A stretch of DNA of 64,000 nucleotides from Brevibacterium sp. RIT 803 (lineage in GTDB: Bacteria > Actinomycetota > Actinomycetes > Actinomycetales > Brevibacteriaceae), in assembly GCF_016892625.1 (NCBI RefSeq), contig NZ_JAFEMW010000006.1:310001-374000 (forward strand). The letters are read 5' to 3'. The notes beneath the pieces are model-generated. The model worked only from the letters and a program-made list of their open reading frames with translations, was not told where the DNA came from and did no database searches. Shown here piece by piece: positions 18,481 to 28,383 of the stretch (position 1 is its first letter; every line of letters begins with the position of its first letter). Both the position numbers and the translations under genes were made by a program.

Positions 18481-19034
18481 TCAGCCTTCTGCTGTGATCA
18501 GAACCAGGGATCCATCGAAGTGCGAAGCGGTCCGCAATCTGCCGTACGCGATCTCCCAGCTGCCGTCGTCGAGACTGTGCTCCAAGCTCCTCACCGAACG
18601 CAGGGCCGAATCCTCTGACACGAAACTCCACGCGGAGTTCGCCTTCCGCGCTCCAGGGTCAAGAAACAGCTCCGGCCTCCCGAAATAGGCCTCGGAGAAG
18701 CCGTCGACGCAGCCGAAGGGATCGAGAATGTCGACAAAGCAGCGTCAAAAGCGCCATCGGCAAACGGCAATGACTCCGCAACGGCGTCGACGACCGGCGC
18801 CTGGTCAATCGTCCGCTGTGCCCGCATCGTAGACGAAGGTTCCACCGCGATGACCTCGCGATCATTCGGTTCGTAGGATCCGGCACCGGCACCGACGTTG
18901 ACGATGTTGCGGGCATCACCGAGCGCAGCGTGGATTGCGCGAGCAAATTCTGGTTCAGGGCGCCTGAACTGCCGGTAGCCTGTACCGATCATCCCGTAGT
19001 CGGCGTCGCCGGCCGAGCCGTCTGCAGTCATCAT
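18481..19034 (-). pseudogene. Class I SAM-dependent methyltransferase, internally deleted and frameshifted
   Basis: The N-terminal part (from ATG 19034) has the SAM-binding core: GTGYRQFRRPEP, IVNVGAGAGSYEP, AVEPSS and the SLPFADGAFDAALSTFSI segment. After this the frame changes and about 60 residues of the expected middle, including the usual post-motif region, are absent. The second frame then carries the family's C-terminal part (DGFSEAYFGRPELFLDPGAR through to GSLVLITAEG), ending at 18481. Both halves are recognisable, so this is a broken gene and not two genes. It lies between the MarR locus and the haem operon. Confidence 0.75.
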
Positions 19035-19078
19035 GACCGCAGACTACATGAGCGGCGTTTCGAAAAGGCCGGTGAGAA

Positions 19079-19789
19079 TCAGCGCCAGTCGCTGATGATA
19101 TCGACGAGTTCACGGAGCGGCCCGGTGTAGAACGGAACCTCCTCGCGCACGTGAAGACGAGCCTCGGTGTTGCGAAGGTCGCGCATCAGGTCGACGATGC
19201 GGTGCAGTTCCGGGGCCTCGAAGGCCAACAGCCATTCGTAGTCGCCGAGGGCGAAGGAGGCGATCGTATTGGCCTTGATGTCCTTGTAGCCAGCGGCGGC
19301 CATTCCATGATCGCGCAGCATCGTGGAGCGCTCTGCGGGATCGAGGAGGTACCAGTCGTAGGACCGAACGAACGGGTAGACGCAGATGTACTTGCCCGGT
19401 TCGTCATCGGTCAGCAGCGCCGGCAGGTGTGCCTTGTTGAATTCGGCCGGGCGATGCAGGCCCACGACCGACCAGACCGGCTCGAGGACGCCGCCCAGCA
19501 TGCTGCGACGCACTGCCGAGTAGGCAGCCTGAACGAGTTCGACGGTCGGCGCATGCCACCAGAACATCACATCTGCATCCGCACGCAGAGCAGAGACATC
19601 ATAGATTCCGCGGACGACGAGGCCCTGGTCCTTCAATGGGGCGAGAGCTTCGTGGAGCTCGTCGGCGAGTTCGGCACGGTCGGCATCGCCGAGTTCGCCC
19701 GCCGAGGCGAAGACCGAGTACGCAATATAGCGCGTCTCATTGTTCGCCTGTTCGATCTGCTCGTCTGTGGGGTGCGAGTATTCGCTCAT
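19079..19789 (-). CDS. chdC: Hydrogen peroxide-dependent haem synthase (coproheme decarboxylase)
   Basis: Last step of the coproporphyrin-dependent haem route of Gram-positive bacteria: oxidative decarboxylation of two propionates of coproheme III. 236 residues of the chlorite-dismutase fold. The actinobacterial signatures are present: [12 protein letters not shown] with the catalytic Tyr, and the proximal-His region [12 protein letters not shown]. Also called HemQ. It is the third gene of hemE-cgoX-chdC on the minus strand, 45 bp after cgoX. No chlorite chemistry should be inferred from the fold name. Confidence 0.95.
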   Translation of the reverse strand: MSEYSHPTDEQIEQANNETRYIAYSVFASAGELGDADRAELADELHEALAPLKDQGLVVRGIYDVSALRADADVMFWWHAPTVELVQAAYSAVRRSMLGGVLEPVWSVVGLHRPAEFNKAHLPALLTDDEPGKYICVYPFVRSYDWYLLDPAERSTMLRDHGMAAAGYKDIKANTIASFALGDYEWLLAFEAPELHRIVDLMRDLRNTEARLHVREEVPFYTGPLRELVDIISDWR

Positions 19790-19834
19790 TCCTGCTCCTT
19801 CTGCTGTGTGTCAGTCTTCTGTGTACGTCAGTTC

Positions 19835-21229
19835 TTACACGGTGATTCTCCGGGCAACCGTCTCGGCCCTGTCGATGCAGGCGGGGATGCCCACGCCGAA
19901 GTATGCCGAACCTGCCAGTTCGAGGCCGGCGATTCCGGCGATCTCCTCATCGATTCTCGCCACCGTCTCAGCGTGGCCCGGCAGGTACTGCGGCAGAGCT
20001 TGTTCCCACCGGTGCGCCTCGGCCGCCATGAGCCGATCTGAGCGGCGATCGGCAATGGACTGCCAGTCTGCGAAGGCGCGTGCGATGAGCTCATCATCCC
20101 CGCAATCCTGCCAGCCTCCCGGCCCGTCCCCGTATCGACCGATGCTCATCCGGATCAAGGCAGTTCCCTCAGGAATGCGCTCACGCATCCAGGGCCATTT
20201 GTTCGACACGAATGTCGAGGCCTTGATGAATGAGCTCTCTGTCGGTGGGACGAGGAATCCGGATCCTTCGAGTTCACGGTCTCCGACCTCGACGAGGGCC
20301 GGGATCAGAGCGGTCGAGGCGTAGGGCACGGATGCGAGCATCGAAGCGGACTCCGGGGCCACCTCGGCGAGGAGATCCTTCGTCACATGCGCCGGGGTGG
20401 CGAGGACGACGCCATCGCAATCGACCACGGAGTCCTTCGTCGCCACCGTCCATCGGCCCCCGTCGGCTTGAACGGACGTCACCTGTGTGCCGGTGCGGAT
20501 GGTGCCGCCGAGTTCTCGGATGTGCTGCTCGAGCGCCGGGACAAGTCGGTTGATCCCGCCGAGGAGACTCATGAACACCGGCTGCGGGCCCGTCCCCTCC
20601 GCACCGGCTGTTGACTGTGCGTCACGCGCAGCGAGCAGGCTCTCAACGAGGTCGAGCACGGAGGTCCCACCGAGGGCTGCCGGCAGCAGAGCGGGCACCG
20701 TCGACGCCAGTGACAGGTCGCGACACCGCCCTGCATACACTCCCCCAAGCAGCGGGTCGATGAGCGTATCGACGAGATCGGCGCCGAGGCGGTCCGTCAG
20801 GAAGTCCCCCAACGACACGTCCGAACCCTCGATCGGGTCCGTGATGACCTCATGGGCGACTCGGTCACTGACGTCGTCGCCGAGGAGTTCCCTGACCTCG
20901 GCCGCGTGGCCCGGCACTCCCATGACGGTGCGTTTGGGAATCGGGTGGAGACGTCCCTTCGACAGGACTCGGGAGCTGTGCGCCGCCTGGGGGAATTCGA
21001 GGTCCAATCCGAGTTCAGCGGCGAGGTCCTTCGTCTCCGGGCGCCGGTACAGGCTGGCTTCGGCTCCGGTGTCGAGACCCACCGGCACTGCCCCGGCCAA
21101 GGTCGTCGAGTCCAGACACCCGCCGAGGCGCGCGTCGGCCTCGAGGAGGGTGATCTGATGGTCAGGTGCCAGACGATAGGCGGTGACGAGCCCGGAGATG
21201 CCTCCTCCGACGATCGTGATATGACTCAT
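19835..21229 (-). CDS. cgoX: Coproporphyrinogen III oxidase (HemY/HemG-type FAD enzyme)
   Basis: FAD-dependent oxidase that makes coproporphyrin III in the Gram-positive haem route; older name protoporphyrinogen oxidase. The N-terminal HITIVGGGISGLVTAYRL is the FAD Rossmann motif. The C-terminal SAYFGVGIPACIDRAETVARRI closes the FAD-binding site. The open frame runs back to 21358, but ATG 21229 puts the Rossmann motif at the N-terminus and lies four bases after the hemE stop, giving 464 residues, normal for the family. Confidence 0.94.
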   Translation of the reverse strand: MSHITIVGGGISGLVTAYRLAPDHQITLLEADARLGGCLDSTTLAGAVPVGLDTGAEASLYRRPETKDLAAELGLDLEFPQAAHSSRVLSKGRLHPIPKRTVMGVPGHAAEVRELLGDDVSDRVAHEVITDPIEGSDVSLGDFLTDRLGADLVDTLIDPLLGGVYAGRCRDLSLASTVPALLPAALGGTSVLDLVESLLAARDAQSTAGAEGTGPQPVFMSLLGGINRLVPALEQHIRELGGTIRTGTQVTSVQADGGRWTVATKDSVVDCDGVVLATPAHVTKDLLAEVAPESASMLASVPYASTALIPALVEVGDRELEGSGFLVPPTESSFIKASTFVSNKWPWMRERIPEGTALIRMSIGRYGDGPGGWQDCGDDELIARAFADWQSIADRRSDRLMAAEAHRWEQALPQYLPGHAETVARIDEEIAGIAGLELAGSAYFGVGIPACIDRAETVARRITV

Positions 21230-21233
21230 CGCC

Positions 21234-22280
21234 TCAGCCCCGTGCGGACAGGATCTCTGCGGAGACGCGGTGGACCTCGGCCACGATGCGTCCGGGCACT
21301 TCGGGATCGGTGTCGGGGAGGACTCCGTGGCCGAGGTTGAAGACGAATCCTGCCTCATGGTCGAGTCCCTGTCTCACAATCTCCTCGATGCGCGGGGCCA
21401 GAGCCTCCCATGGAGCAAAGAGCAGTGCCGGATCAAGATTGCCCTGCAACGGCTGGCCCGGCTGCACGCGTGTCGAGGCATCGGTGAGGTCGACGCGGAA
21501 GTCGACGCCGACTGCTGTGGAGCCTGCTCGCGACATGGAGGTCAGGAGCTCACCTGTCTGAACACCGAAGTGGATGCTCGGCACCTCGTGATGGCGCAGC
21601 GATTCGAAGACTGCGCTGGAGTGTTCGAGTACGTGGGCTTCGTAGTCACGTCGGGACAGGTATCCGGCCCAGGAGTCGAAGAGCTGGAACGCGGAGGCTC
21701 CGGCGCCCAGCTGCACGTCGAGGAATGTCGAGGAGATCCGAGCGAGCTTGCTCAACAGAAGGGAGAAGGTCTCGGGGTCCGCGACCATGAGGGATTTTGT
21801 CTTCTCATGGTTCTTGCTCGGTCCGCCCTCGATGAGGTAGCTGGCCAGCGTGAAGGGGGCACCGGCGAAGCCGATGAGCGGAGTCTGCCCTGCCAGCTCT
21901 TCGACGATCCGGCCGATGGATTCCGCGATGTCTGGGATCTGGTCGGGTTCGAGCTCTGCTAATGCTTCGACATCGGCGCGACTGCGGATCGGATCCGCGA
22001 TCACGGGTCCTGTGCCGGGGACGATCTCCACATCGACGCCGGCTGCCTGCAGCGGGACCACGATGTCGGAGAAGAAGATGGCAGCGTCCACACCATGCCT
22101 GCGCACCGGCTGCAGGGTGATCTCAGAGACCAGGTCCGGGGTGCGGCAGGCATCGAGCATCGCAGTTCCTGCACGCACCTCGCGATATTCGGGAAGTGAT
22201 CGGCCGGCCTGCCGCATGAACCAGACCGGAGTGTGCGCAATCTGCTCTCCGCGCAGGGCGGGCAACAAGGTTGAAGTCAT
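21234..22280 (-). CDS. hemE: Uroporphyrinogen decarboxylase
   Basis: Decarboxylates the four acetates of uroporphyrinogen III to give coproporphyrinogen III. 348 residues with the family start TPVWFMRQAGRSLPEYR and the FAGAPFTLASY segment. Catalytic Asp is within AAIFFSDIVVPL. First gene of the haem operon, followed by cgoX after four bases. The divergent DUF3000 gene begins 141 bp away. Confidence 0.97.
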   Translation of the reverse strand: MTSTLLPALRGEQIAHTPVWFMRQAGRSLPEYREVRAGTAMLDACRTPDLVSEITLQPVRRHGVDAAIFFSDIVVPLQAAGVDVEIVPGTGPVIADPIRSRADVEALAELEPDQIPDIAESIGRIVEELAGQTPLIGFAGAPFTLASYLIEGGPSKNHEKTKSLMVADPETFSLLLSKLARISSTFLDVQLGAGASAFQLFDSWAGYLSRRDYEAHVLEHSSAVFESLRHHEVPSIHFGVQTGELLTSMSRAGSTAVGVDFRVDLTDASTRVQPGQPLQGNLDPALLFAPWEALAPRIEEIVRQGLDHEAGFVFNLGHGVLPDTDPEVPGRIVAEVHRVSAEILSARG

Positions 22281-22421
22281 GTCCCCATCCTCCCATCTCG
22301 GGCGGATCGATGCCCATCGGATTCCGGTTTCAAGACGTTGCGTCTTGATCGCGGGCGCGGGTGAAAACTCTTGGTCCCATCACGGCGTGGACGATTCACC
22401 TCCACGGTGGCCTGATCTATC

Positions 22422-23045
22422 GTGGCAAGTGTGGTCAACACCTCACCTCTCAATCGCATTCCGTCGGAGTTCTCCGCCGTGACCTCGGTTCTGCGCGAAG
22501 CTCGGAACACGAACAATGTCTCGATCTCTGAGATACCGGCGCCGGCTCGCTTGGCGCCGTATTCCTACGCGCTGGGTGCCGAGGTCAGTGCCGATGAGAC
22601 CTTTCTTCGCGCCAGTGGTGAAGCGATCGACGAATTGGCTACCGGCCGCATCGTCGTCCTCTATGATCCCAGCTCCCCCGAGGAGTGGGAGGGCCAGTTC
22701 CGTGTCGTGTCCTACATCCGCGCCGAGCTCGAACACGAACTCGGCAATGAGACGATGCTCGGCACTGTGGCCTGGACTTGGCTCGAAGAGGCCCTCGAAG
22801 CAAATGACTGCGAGGTCGTCGCCGCTGGAGGCACGACGACCCGTGTCCTCTCCGAGAGCTTCGGCACTCTTGCCGATCGGTCGTCCACGATAGACTTGGA
22901 GCTGCGCGCTTCATGGACCCCCGTGATCGCGGAGCCGGAACTGATCGGCGATCACTTCGAAGCCTGGATTGATCTGCTGTGCACAGTTGCCGGACTGCCA
23001 CCGCTTCCTGAAGGAGTTTCAGCCCTGCCCGGGCGACGTCGATGA
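22422..23045 (+). CDS. DUF3000 domain protein
   Basis: 207 residues, starting GTG 22422 (GTG 22431 in frame is an alternative). Contains RLAPYSYALGAEV, GRIVVLYDPSSPEEWEGQFRV and a C-terminal AWIDLLCTVAGLPPLPEGV, the layout of DUF3000, a family confined to Actinomycetota and normally found beside the RNase D gene. Function unknown. Its stop overlaps the rnd start as ATGA. Confidence 0.85.
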   Translation: MASVVNTSPLNRIPSEFSAVTSVLREARNTNNVSISEIPAPARLAPYSYALGAEVSADETFLRASGEAIDELATGRIVVLYDPSSPEEWEGQFRVVSYIRAELEHELGNETMLGTVAWTWLEEALEANDCEVVAAGGTTTRVLSESFGTLADRSSTIDLELRASWTPVIAEPELIGDHFEAWIDLLCTVAGLPPLPEGVSALPGRRR

Positions 23046-24217
23046 CAACCGAACTACCGCTCTTGGCCACACCCGCTCATGGCGTTCCGCCGCTCGTCGA
23101 CTCCGATGCAGAATTCTCCACGGCTTGTGACGAGCTCGCACACGGATCCGGCCCCATCGCCATCGATGCCGAGCGCGCATCAGGCATCAGATACGGCCAG
23201 CGCGCATTTCTGGTTCAGCTGCGACGCGCGAATGCAGGAACCTTCCTGCTCGATTCGGAAGTGCTTGCGGACCTCAGCCCTCTCAACTCAGCTTTCGGCG
23301 CAGATGAATGGGTCATTCACTCCGTGACTCAGGATCTGCCCTGCCTGCAGGAGCGGGGCATGCGGCCGGAGGCGCTCTTCGATACCGAGCTCGCTGCTCG
23401 CATGCTCGGATGGGACAAGTTCGGTTTGGCCGCCGTGGCCGAGAGAACTCTCGGTGTCCGCTTGGCCAAGGAGCATTCTGCTGCTGACTGGTCGAAGCGA
23501 CCGCTTCCGAAGGAGTGGCTCAACTATGCCGCCCTCGACGTCGAAGTTCTGCTGCCCATTCGCGACTTCCTCCGCGAAGCACTCATCGATGCCGATAAGT
23601 GGGAGTTCGCTTCACAGGAGTTCGAACATCTCCTTGATTTCGAACCCAAATACTTCGCCGAGCCCTGGCGCCGTACGCACGGATTGACGAAACTCAAGTC
23701 ACGCAAGGACATCGCCAAGGTGCGGGAGCTGTGGACTGCTCGCGATGAGATGGCGGCCGAGACCGACACCGCTCCATCGCGTATTCTGCGTGATCGGGAC
23801 CTGGTCGGCCTCGCTCAGTCCCGAGTGCACTCGAGCGACGACATCATGGCAACGTGGCCCAAACTCTCCCGCGCCGACGCCGGCCGGCTCTACCGGGCCT
23901 ACCGCAAAGCGACCCGACTGACGGGTGACGAGCTGCCGGGGCGAAGGGAAGTCAACGCAGCACAGACACGGACGCCGTTCAGCCACACAGATATCAAGGA
24001 TCGGGTCTCAGCTCTCAAGGCTGCGATGGCAGAGGTGGCCGAGGAGCACGACATTCCTCACGACGTGCTCTTGCAGCCCGCCATCGTCAAGGCTCTCGGC
24101 GCTCAACCGCGAGTCGACGTCGAGGAGTTCCTCGTCGAGCGCGGAGCTAGGCCATGGCAGGTCGAATTGAGTGCTCCAGCGCTCAGAGACACCATCGAGA
24201 CCTTGCCTGCAGCCTGA
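23042..24217 (+). CDS. rnd: Ribonuclease D (HRDC domain 3'-5' exonuclease)
   Basis: A DEDDy exoribonuclease that trims tRNA and other stable RNA 3' ends. Exo I motif (AIDAERASG) lies near residue 40, and the C-terminal exo III motif appears as LNYAALDVEVLLPI with its Tyr and Asp. An HRDC domain occupies about residues 205-290. The 391-residue length fits the actinobacterial form. It is coupled to the DUF3000 gene and converges on dxs with a 12-bp gap. Confidence 0.94.
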   Translation: MTTELPLLATPAHGVPPLVDSDAEFSTACDELAHGSGPIAIDAERASGIRYGQRAFLVQLRRANAGTFLLDSEVLADLSPLNSAFGADEWVIHSVTQDLPCLQERGMRPEALFDTELAARMLGWDKFGLAAVAERTLGVRLAKEHSAADWSKRPLPKEWLNYAALDVEVLLPIRDFLREALIDADKWEFASQEFEHLLDFEPKYFAEPWRRTHGLTKLKSRKDIAKVRELWTARDEMAAETDTAPSRILRDRDLVGLAQSRVHSSDDIMATWPKLSRADAGRLYRAYRKATRLTGDELPGRREVNAAQTRTPFSHTDIKDRVSALKAAMAEVAEEHDIPHDVLLQPAIVKALGAQPRVDVEEFLVERGARPWQVELSAPALRDTIETLPAA

Positions 24218-24229
24218 GGCTCTTGCCTG

Positions 24230-26170
24230 TCAGACGGCTCTGCGTGATCCCTGCTGGGCCCGGTTCCTGACCTCTGACGGCAGGATATGAACGATTTCGG
24301 AGACGATGGTGGCCACGTCGAGTCCTGCATATTCGAGGATCTCGTCGCGAGTGCCCTGCGGCAGGAACTCATCAGGGGCACCGAGTTCGAGGACACCGAC
24401 CCGAGAGTCGGCCGCACGCAGGTCACTGCGGATCTGCGAACCGATTCCGCCGACCTTGACACCGTCCTCGATGACAGCAACGAGGCTGTGCTCGACAGCC
24501 ATGTCGATGACTCCGCCTGGCACAGGCAGAACCCAACGCGGATCGACGATCGTTGAGGCGATTCCCTGGTCGGCCAGTTGTTCGGCCACTTCCTGAGCGC
24601 GCCCGGCGAACGGACCGACGGAGACGATGAGCACGTCTTTGGAAGAACCTGCTGGGACCTCTCGCAGAACGTCTACGCCGTCATCGAGACGACGCAGCGC
24701 TGGAATATCCGTTCCTACGCTTCCACGAGGAAATCGGATCACGGTCGGTGCGTCCTCGATGGCGACGGCTTCGGCCAGCTCCTCCGTCAGACGCGCGGCG
24801 TCACGAGGGGCTGCCAGTTTGAGACCGGGCACGATACGCAGCATCGCCATGTCCCAGATTCCGTGGTGACTGGCGCCGTCGGGTCCGGTGATTCCGGCAC
24901 GGTCAAGGACGAAGGTGACCCCCTGGCCGTGCAGGGCCACGTCCATGAGCAGCTGGTCGAAGGCGCGGTTGAGGAACGTCGCATAGATGCACACGATGGG
25001 GTGCAGCCCGCCATAGGAGAGTCCCGCGGCGGATGCCACTGCGTGCTGTTCGGCGATGCCGACGTCGAAGACCCGCTCCGGGTATGCCTCGGCGAACTTT
25101 GCGAGGCCGACCGGCAGGAGCATCGCTGCAGTGACGGCGACGATGTCTTCGCGCGTCTGCGCGATCTGGAGCACCTCTTGACCGAAGACGGACGTCCATG
25201 AGGTCTGCTTCGACGGTGTCGACCTGCCGGTGAGCGGATCGATCACGCCGACGGAGTGGAACTGATCAGCGTCGTCGTTGAGAGCCGGGTCGTAGCCCTG
25301 GCCCTTCTGTGTGATCATGTGCACGATGACGGGTCCGCCGTCGTATTGTCTGGCCCGCTGAAGGGCCTTCTCAACCATCGGCAGGTCGTGTCCGTCGACC
25401 GGTCCGAGGTACTTGATGCCGAGCTCGTCGAACATTCCGGCCTGCTCCGCGCTGACCATGTCCTTGAGGCCTCGTTTGACTCCGTGGATGGCACTGTAGG
25501 CGGCGCGTCCGGGTACGCCCGACTGTCGGAGGGTCGATTTTCCCCAGGACAACAGCTTCTCGTATCCCGATGTCGTGCGCAGCTCGTCGAGGTGCTCAGC
25601 GAACCCGCCGACCGTGGGTGCGTAGGAGCGGCCGTTGTCGTTGACGACGATGATGAGCTTGCGCGGTGGTGTCGATTTGTCGGCTGCAATGGTGTTCAGC
25701 GCTTCCCATGCCATGCCGCCGGTGAGTGCTCCGTCTCCGATGACGGCTACGACGTGGCGGTCGTCTTCGCCCTTGAGCTGATGTGCCTTGGCGATGCCGT
25801 CGGCCCACGACAGAGATGCTGAAGCGTGGGAGTTCTCAATGACGTCGTGTTCGCTCTCGGCCCGGCTGGGGTATCCGGAGAGCCCATCGCGCTGGCGCAG
25901 ACTCGAGAAGTCCCCCATGCGTCCGGTGAGGAGTTTGTGAACGTAGGTCTGGTGACCGACGTCGAAGAGGATCGTATCGTGAGGAGACTCGAACACGCGG
26001 TGGAGACCGACAGTGAGTTCGACCACGCCGAGGTTGGGGCCGAGGTGTCCACCTGTGCCGGCGACGGCCGTGACCAAGTAGTCCCTGATCTCCTTCGCCA
26101 GAACTTCGCATTCGGCATCGTCGAGCTCACGCAGCTGTGATGGCGAGTTCATCGACTCGAGGAATGTCAT
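24230..26170 (-). CDS. dxs: 1-deoxy-D-xylulose-5-phosphate synthase
   Basis: ThDP enzyme joining pyruvate and glyceraldehyde-3-phosphate, first step of the MEP isoprenoid pathway that feeds uppS. The ThDP motif is [15 protein letters not shown] followed by [19 protein letters not shown] carries the conserved transketolase Glu. ATG 26170 ([13 protein letters not shown]) matches the family start and gives 646 residues; an ATG at 26230 would add a 20-residue unconserved stretch. In related actinobacteria acnA usually lies just upstream on the same strand (recollection). Here 35 kb of accessory DNA separates them. Confidence 0.96.
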   Translation of the reverse strand: MTFLESMNSPSQLRELDDAECEVLAKEIRDYLVTAVAGTGGHLGPNLGVVELTVGLHRVFESPHDTILFDVGHQTYVHKLLTGRMGDFSSLRQRDGLSGYPSRAESEHDVIENSHASASLSWADGIAKAHQLKGEDDRHVVAVIGDGALTGGMAWEALNTIAADKSTPPRKLIIVVNDNGRSYAPTVGGFAEHLDELRTTSGYEKLLSWGKSTLRQSGVPGRAAYSAIHGVKRGLKDMVSAEQAGMFDELGIKYLGPVDGHDLPMVEKALQRARQYDGGPVIVHMITQKGQGYDPALNDDADQFHSVGVIDPLTGRSTPSKQTSWTSVFGQEVLQIAQTREDIVAVTAAMLLPVGLAKFAEAYPERVFDVGIAEQHAVASAAGLSYGGLHPIVCIYATFLNRAFDQLLMDVALHGQGVTFVLDRAGITGPDGASHHGIWDMAMLRIVPGLKLAAPRDAARLTEELAEAVAIEDAPTVIRFPRGSVGTDIPALRRLDDGVDVLREVPAGSSKDVLIVSVGPFAGRAQEVAEQLADQGIASTIVDPRWVLPVPGGVIDMAVEHSLVAVIEDGVKVGGIGSQIRSDLRAADSRVGVLELGAPDEFLPQGTRDEILEYAGLDVATIVSEIVHILPSEVRNRAQQGSRRAV

Positions 26171-26600
26171 TCGGCCTCGCTCCTGAATGCACAATAGTTG
26201 GTCTGATACTGCAATTTCCGCTCGAATCATCTTAACGCCTCACGACGCAGAGTTGGTCCACTCGAGGGTGGGGCAGGCACTGATTGTGTCTGGTGGCACT
26301 CCCCTGGACGTCTCTCACAACTGTCTGATTCCGCGTGGTCTCACGTCCGACCACACAGCTGCTTAGGTGTGCGCCCTCGGATTGTCTTCGCCCTCGGCAT
26401 CCCGCACCGTCGGCGCCGTAGACACCCTTTGCAGAGGGTGTTTTTGAAACTGCCGGTGCCTGATGCTCAGCGAACTGGAGGAATCGGCCGGATGAGTACG
26501 CAGCGGCACCAGCGGTGAGAAGCGCGACTGAAGGGAGGACCGGGGAGGGCCGAAGCCAGGACCAGCGACGCAGGAGCCAAAACTTGGGAAGACAGGCTAC

Positions 26601-26637
26601 GACGAAGGCCGGTGGGTTGAACCCACCGGCCTTCGTC
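26601..26637 (-). terminator. Hairpin, probable original acnA terminator
   Basis: A perfect 17-bp inverted repeat (26601-26617 and 26621-26637) with a 3-base loop, about 37 bases beyond the acnA-like stop codon at 26674 on the minus strand. It differs in sequence from the hairpins at 51.3 and 61.5 kb. I infer it is the terminator acnA had before anything was inserted; its T-run is weak. Confidence 0.55.
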
Positions 26638-26673
26638 AATCAGGGCTGCCGTCGAAGAGGCAACAGCCTGAGA

Positions 26674-26706
26674 TCAAGCAGTTGCGAGCTGACGCAGCAC
26701 GTACTG
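26674..26706 (-). repeat. Displaced acnA 3' end (copy 1, oldest)
   Basis: The minus strand reads [10 protein letters not shown] then stop, matching the [11 protein letters not shown] end of acnA at 61.6 kb. Five of the eight shared codons differ only at silent third positions. DNA is identical to the 51.4 kb copy over AGCACGTACTGAGACATGCT and a few bases beyond. It is a dead gene end, the expected product of insertion into the acnA 3' end. Confidence 0.85.
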
Positions 26707-26795
26707 AGACATGCTTCGATGGCCAGTCTCGCCTGTAAAGCGACTACGCAAGAACAAAACACCTGGTCAGAGAGTCAGAGCGGTCTCGAAGTCGA

Positions 26796-26818
26796 CTACC
26801 GCTCAATTGATGAAGCAC
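26796..26818. repeat. Second island-end repeat at 26.8 kb
   Basis: A 23-bp sequence (CTACCG to GAAGCAC) that is also found at 51538-51560, in both cases exactly 122 bases from the acnA-like stop. It resembles the acnA end at 61629-61651 as well. GAAGCA and TGCTTC (812-817 and 830-835) form an inverted repeat with a 12-base centre, like a core-type recombinase site. Confidence 0.7.
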
Positions 26819-27072
26819 GTCAGTCAACATGCTTCCATTGCGGCAACTGACGCGAACCGGCCGGCTTGTGGACATCGACCCCGTAGTCGAGCGGTCACGA
26901 TCACCAGCAATGAGCCGACCTTACGGCTGTGTCCGGCACCGACTGCCGAATTGTTGGCACTGGATGGGCCGTCCGTGGCGGCAGTCGAGCGCAGCGACGT
27001 GGAACACGCAATTTGTGTGTGACACCAGCGTCTCGGATGACCAGATCCACGGCTTTCGCTCGCGGTACCACG

Positions 27073-28263
27073 TCACTGGTCCACGACTGCTCCGTCAGCC
27101 CCAAGTCGCGACAGTGTCTCAACCCTAGTGGCTGGATTTCGGCTCGCTATCTCGAAGTCCAGGTCAATGCCTATTCCAGAACCAGTAGGAACGGATACAT
27201 GACCGTCGACGGTCTCGGGTATCGGACTAAGCATCGCGGTCTGGTCGAACTCCTGCCGTTCGCTTTGGTTTGAAGCGGTGTACCTTTCTGTGGCGGAAGC
27301 GACCGAGTGATCGGGCAGCTCCATTATTCCCAGATTCGCGACTGCACTGGAGACTTGCAAACATGCAGCGGTGCTCACTGGACTGAGCGGATTATGAGGA
27401 ACAACTTTTGACCCGACGGATTCCGCAATGGCAGCGATCTTCATGGCACCTGTAATGCCTCCGGCCAAGCAGACACTGATCCTCGTGTAAGCCAGTGGAT
27501 AGCGGCTGAGCAACATCTGGAACTCCTCAGGCGTATGCAACCGCTCCCCCGTCGCTACCGGTACCGGCACTGAGGACGCGACAAGCGCCATCGAGTCGAG
27601 GTTGTCCGGACGGACTGGGTCCTCGATGAACATCGGCATCACGTCTGCGACAGCTTGGCCGAACGTCACGGATTCGCTGATGCTCAGTCGCCGATGCAGC
27701 TCGACGCACAGATCGAGTCCGTCCCCGACCTCGGCGCGGAGAGTCTTGAGCACACTGACTGCCCCGCTGACGTATTGCGCATTCGACGTTTCCAGCCTCT
27801 CGCCGCGGTCAATGTCGAGGAAAGGCGACAGGTGCCCCACCGCCGTATAACCTTCATTCTGTGCCTTCTTGCAGTCATTGATGAGCTCATCGACAGTTGC
27901 TCCGGCAACGTGCTTGTACACCCGCACTCGTTCTCTCGCTGCCCCGCCGAGGAGTTCATGAACAGGAACGCCGAGACGCTTTCCCGCCAAGTCCCATAAC
28001 GCGATGTCGATCGCGCTCAACGCCCCCATAATGACGGCACCACGGAAATGGTATGCACGATACATGAACTGCCAGTGGTGCTCGATCCTCCTCGGATCCT
28101 GGCCGACGAGGTAGTCGGCGAAAGTCTTCACCACTTCGGCTGCGGCCTCCTAGTAGGCCCAGGCACCGGACTCACCGACACCGTGTAGACCGTCATCGGT
28201 TTCGATGCTGACGTAGAGAATCCGGTTGACCTGGATAGGGCGAACAGCTGTGATCTTTGGCAT
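27073..28263 (-). pseudogene. Enolase-superfamily (mandelate racemase type) dehydratase, broken by a TAG codon
   Basis: From ATG 28263 the frame reads MPKITAVRPIQVNRILYVSI and on to GESGAWAY. A TAG at 28152-28150 is in frame at codon 38, and the same frame then continues without interruption to 27073. Everything after the stop is well preserved: capping-domain residues, the metal-ligand segments CVELHRR, FIEDPV and ATGERLHTPEEF, and PHNPLSP with a likely catalytic His. The usual KxK motif is replaced by AVGHLSP. Members dehydrate sugar acids or similar hydroxy acids. Restart at ATG 28134 would lack the N-terminal strands, so activity is doubtful. A sequencing error is the other explanation. 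Confidence 0.8.
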
Positions 28264-28383
28264 CAAGCCTCCTGTTGAATTGGGTTCTGTGTGCTTAGGA
28301 GCCGAATGGAATAAGCCGATAGGTTTTCACTGATTTTCACGTCGCCCGCACAAAGCGAGACGTGGCCGATCCGTCTTGGATAC

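Larger units (their letters stand above)
26171..27072. other. Gene-free junction between dxs and island A
   Basis: About 900 bp with no credible gene. From dxs outward it holds the dxs promoter region, a 17-bp perfect hairpin (26601-26637), a remnant of the acnA 3' end (26674-26706) and a second related repeat (26796-26818). The rest to the pseudogene at 27,073 shows nothing I can name. A 135-codon minus-strand frame across 26232-26639 reads through the hairpin and looks fortuitous. Confidence 0.6.

Noticed and set aside
19079..19789. Chlorite dismutase as the name for this gene
   Set aside because: Fold name only. The haem-operon context and the Tyr of [12 protein letters not shown] point to coproheme decarboxylase.
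26232..26639. 135-codon minus-strand frame upstream of dxs
   Set aside because: It starts inside a 17-bp hairpin, has low-complexity composition, no recognisable domain and overlaps the dxs promoter region.
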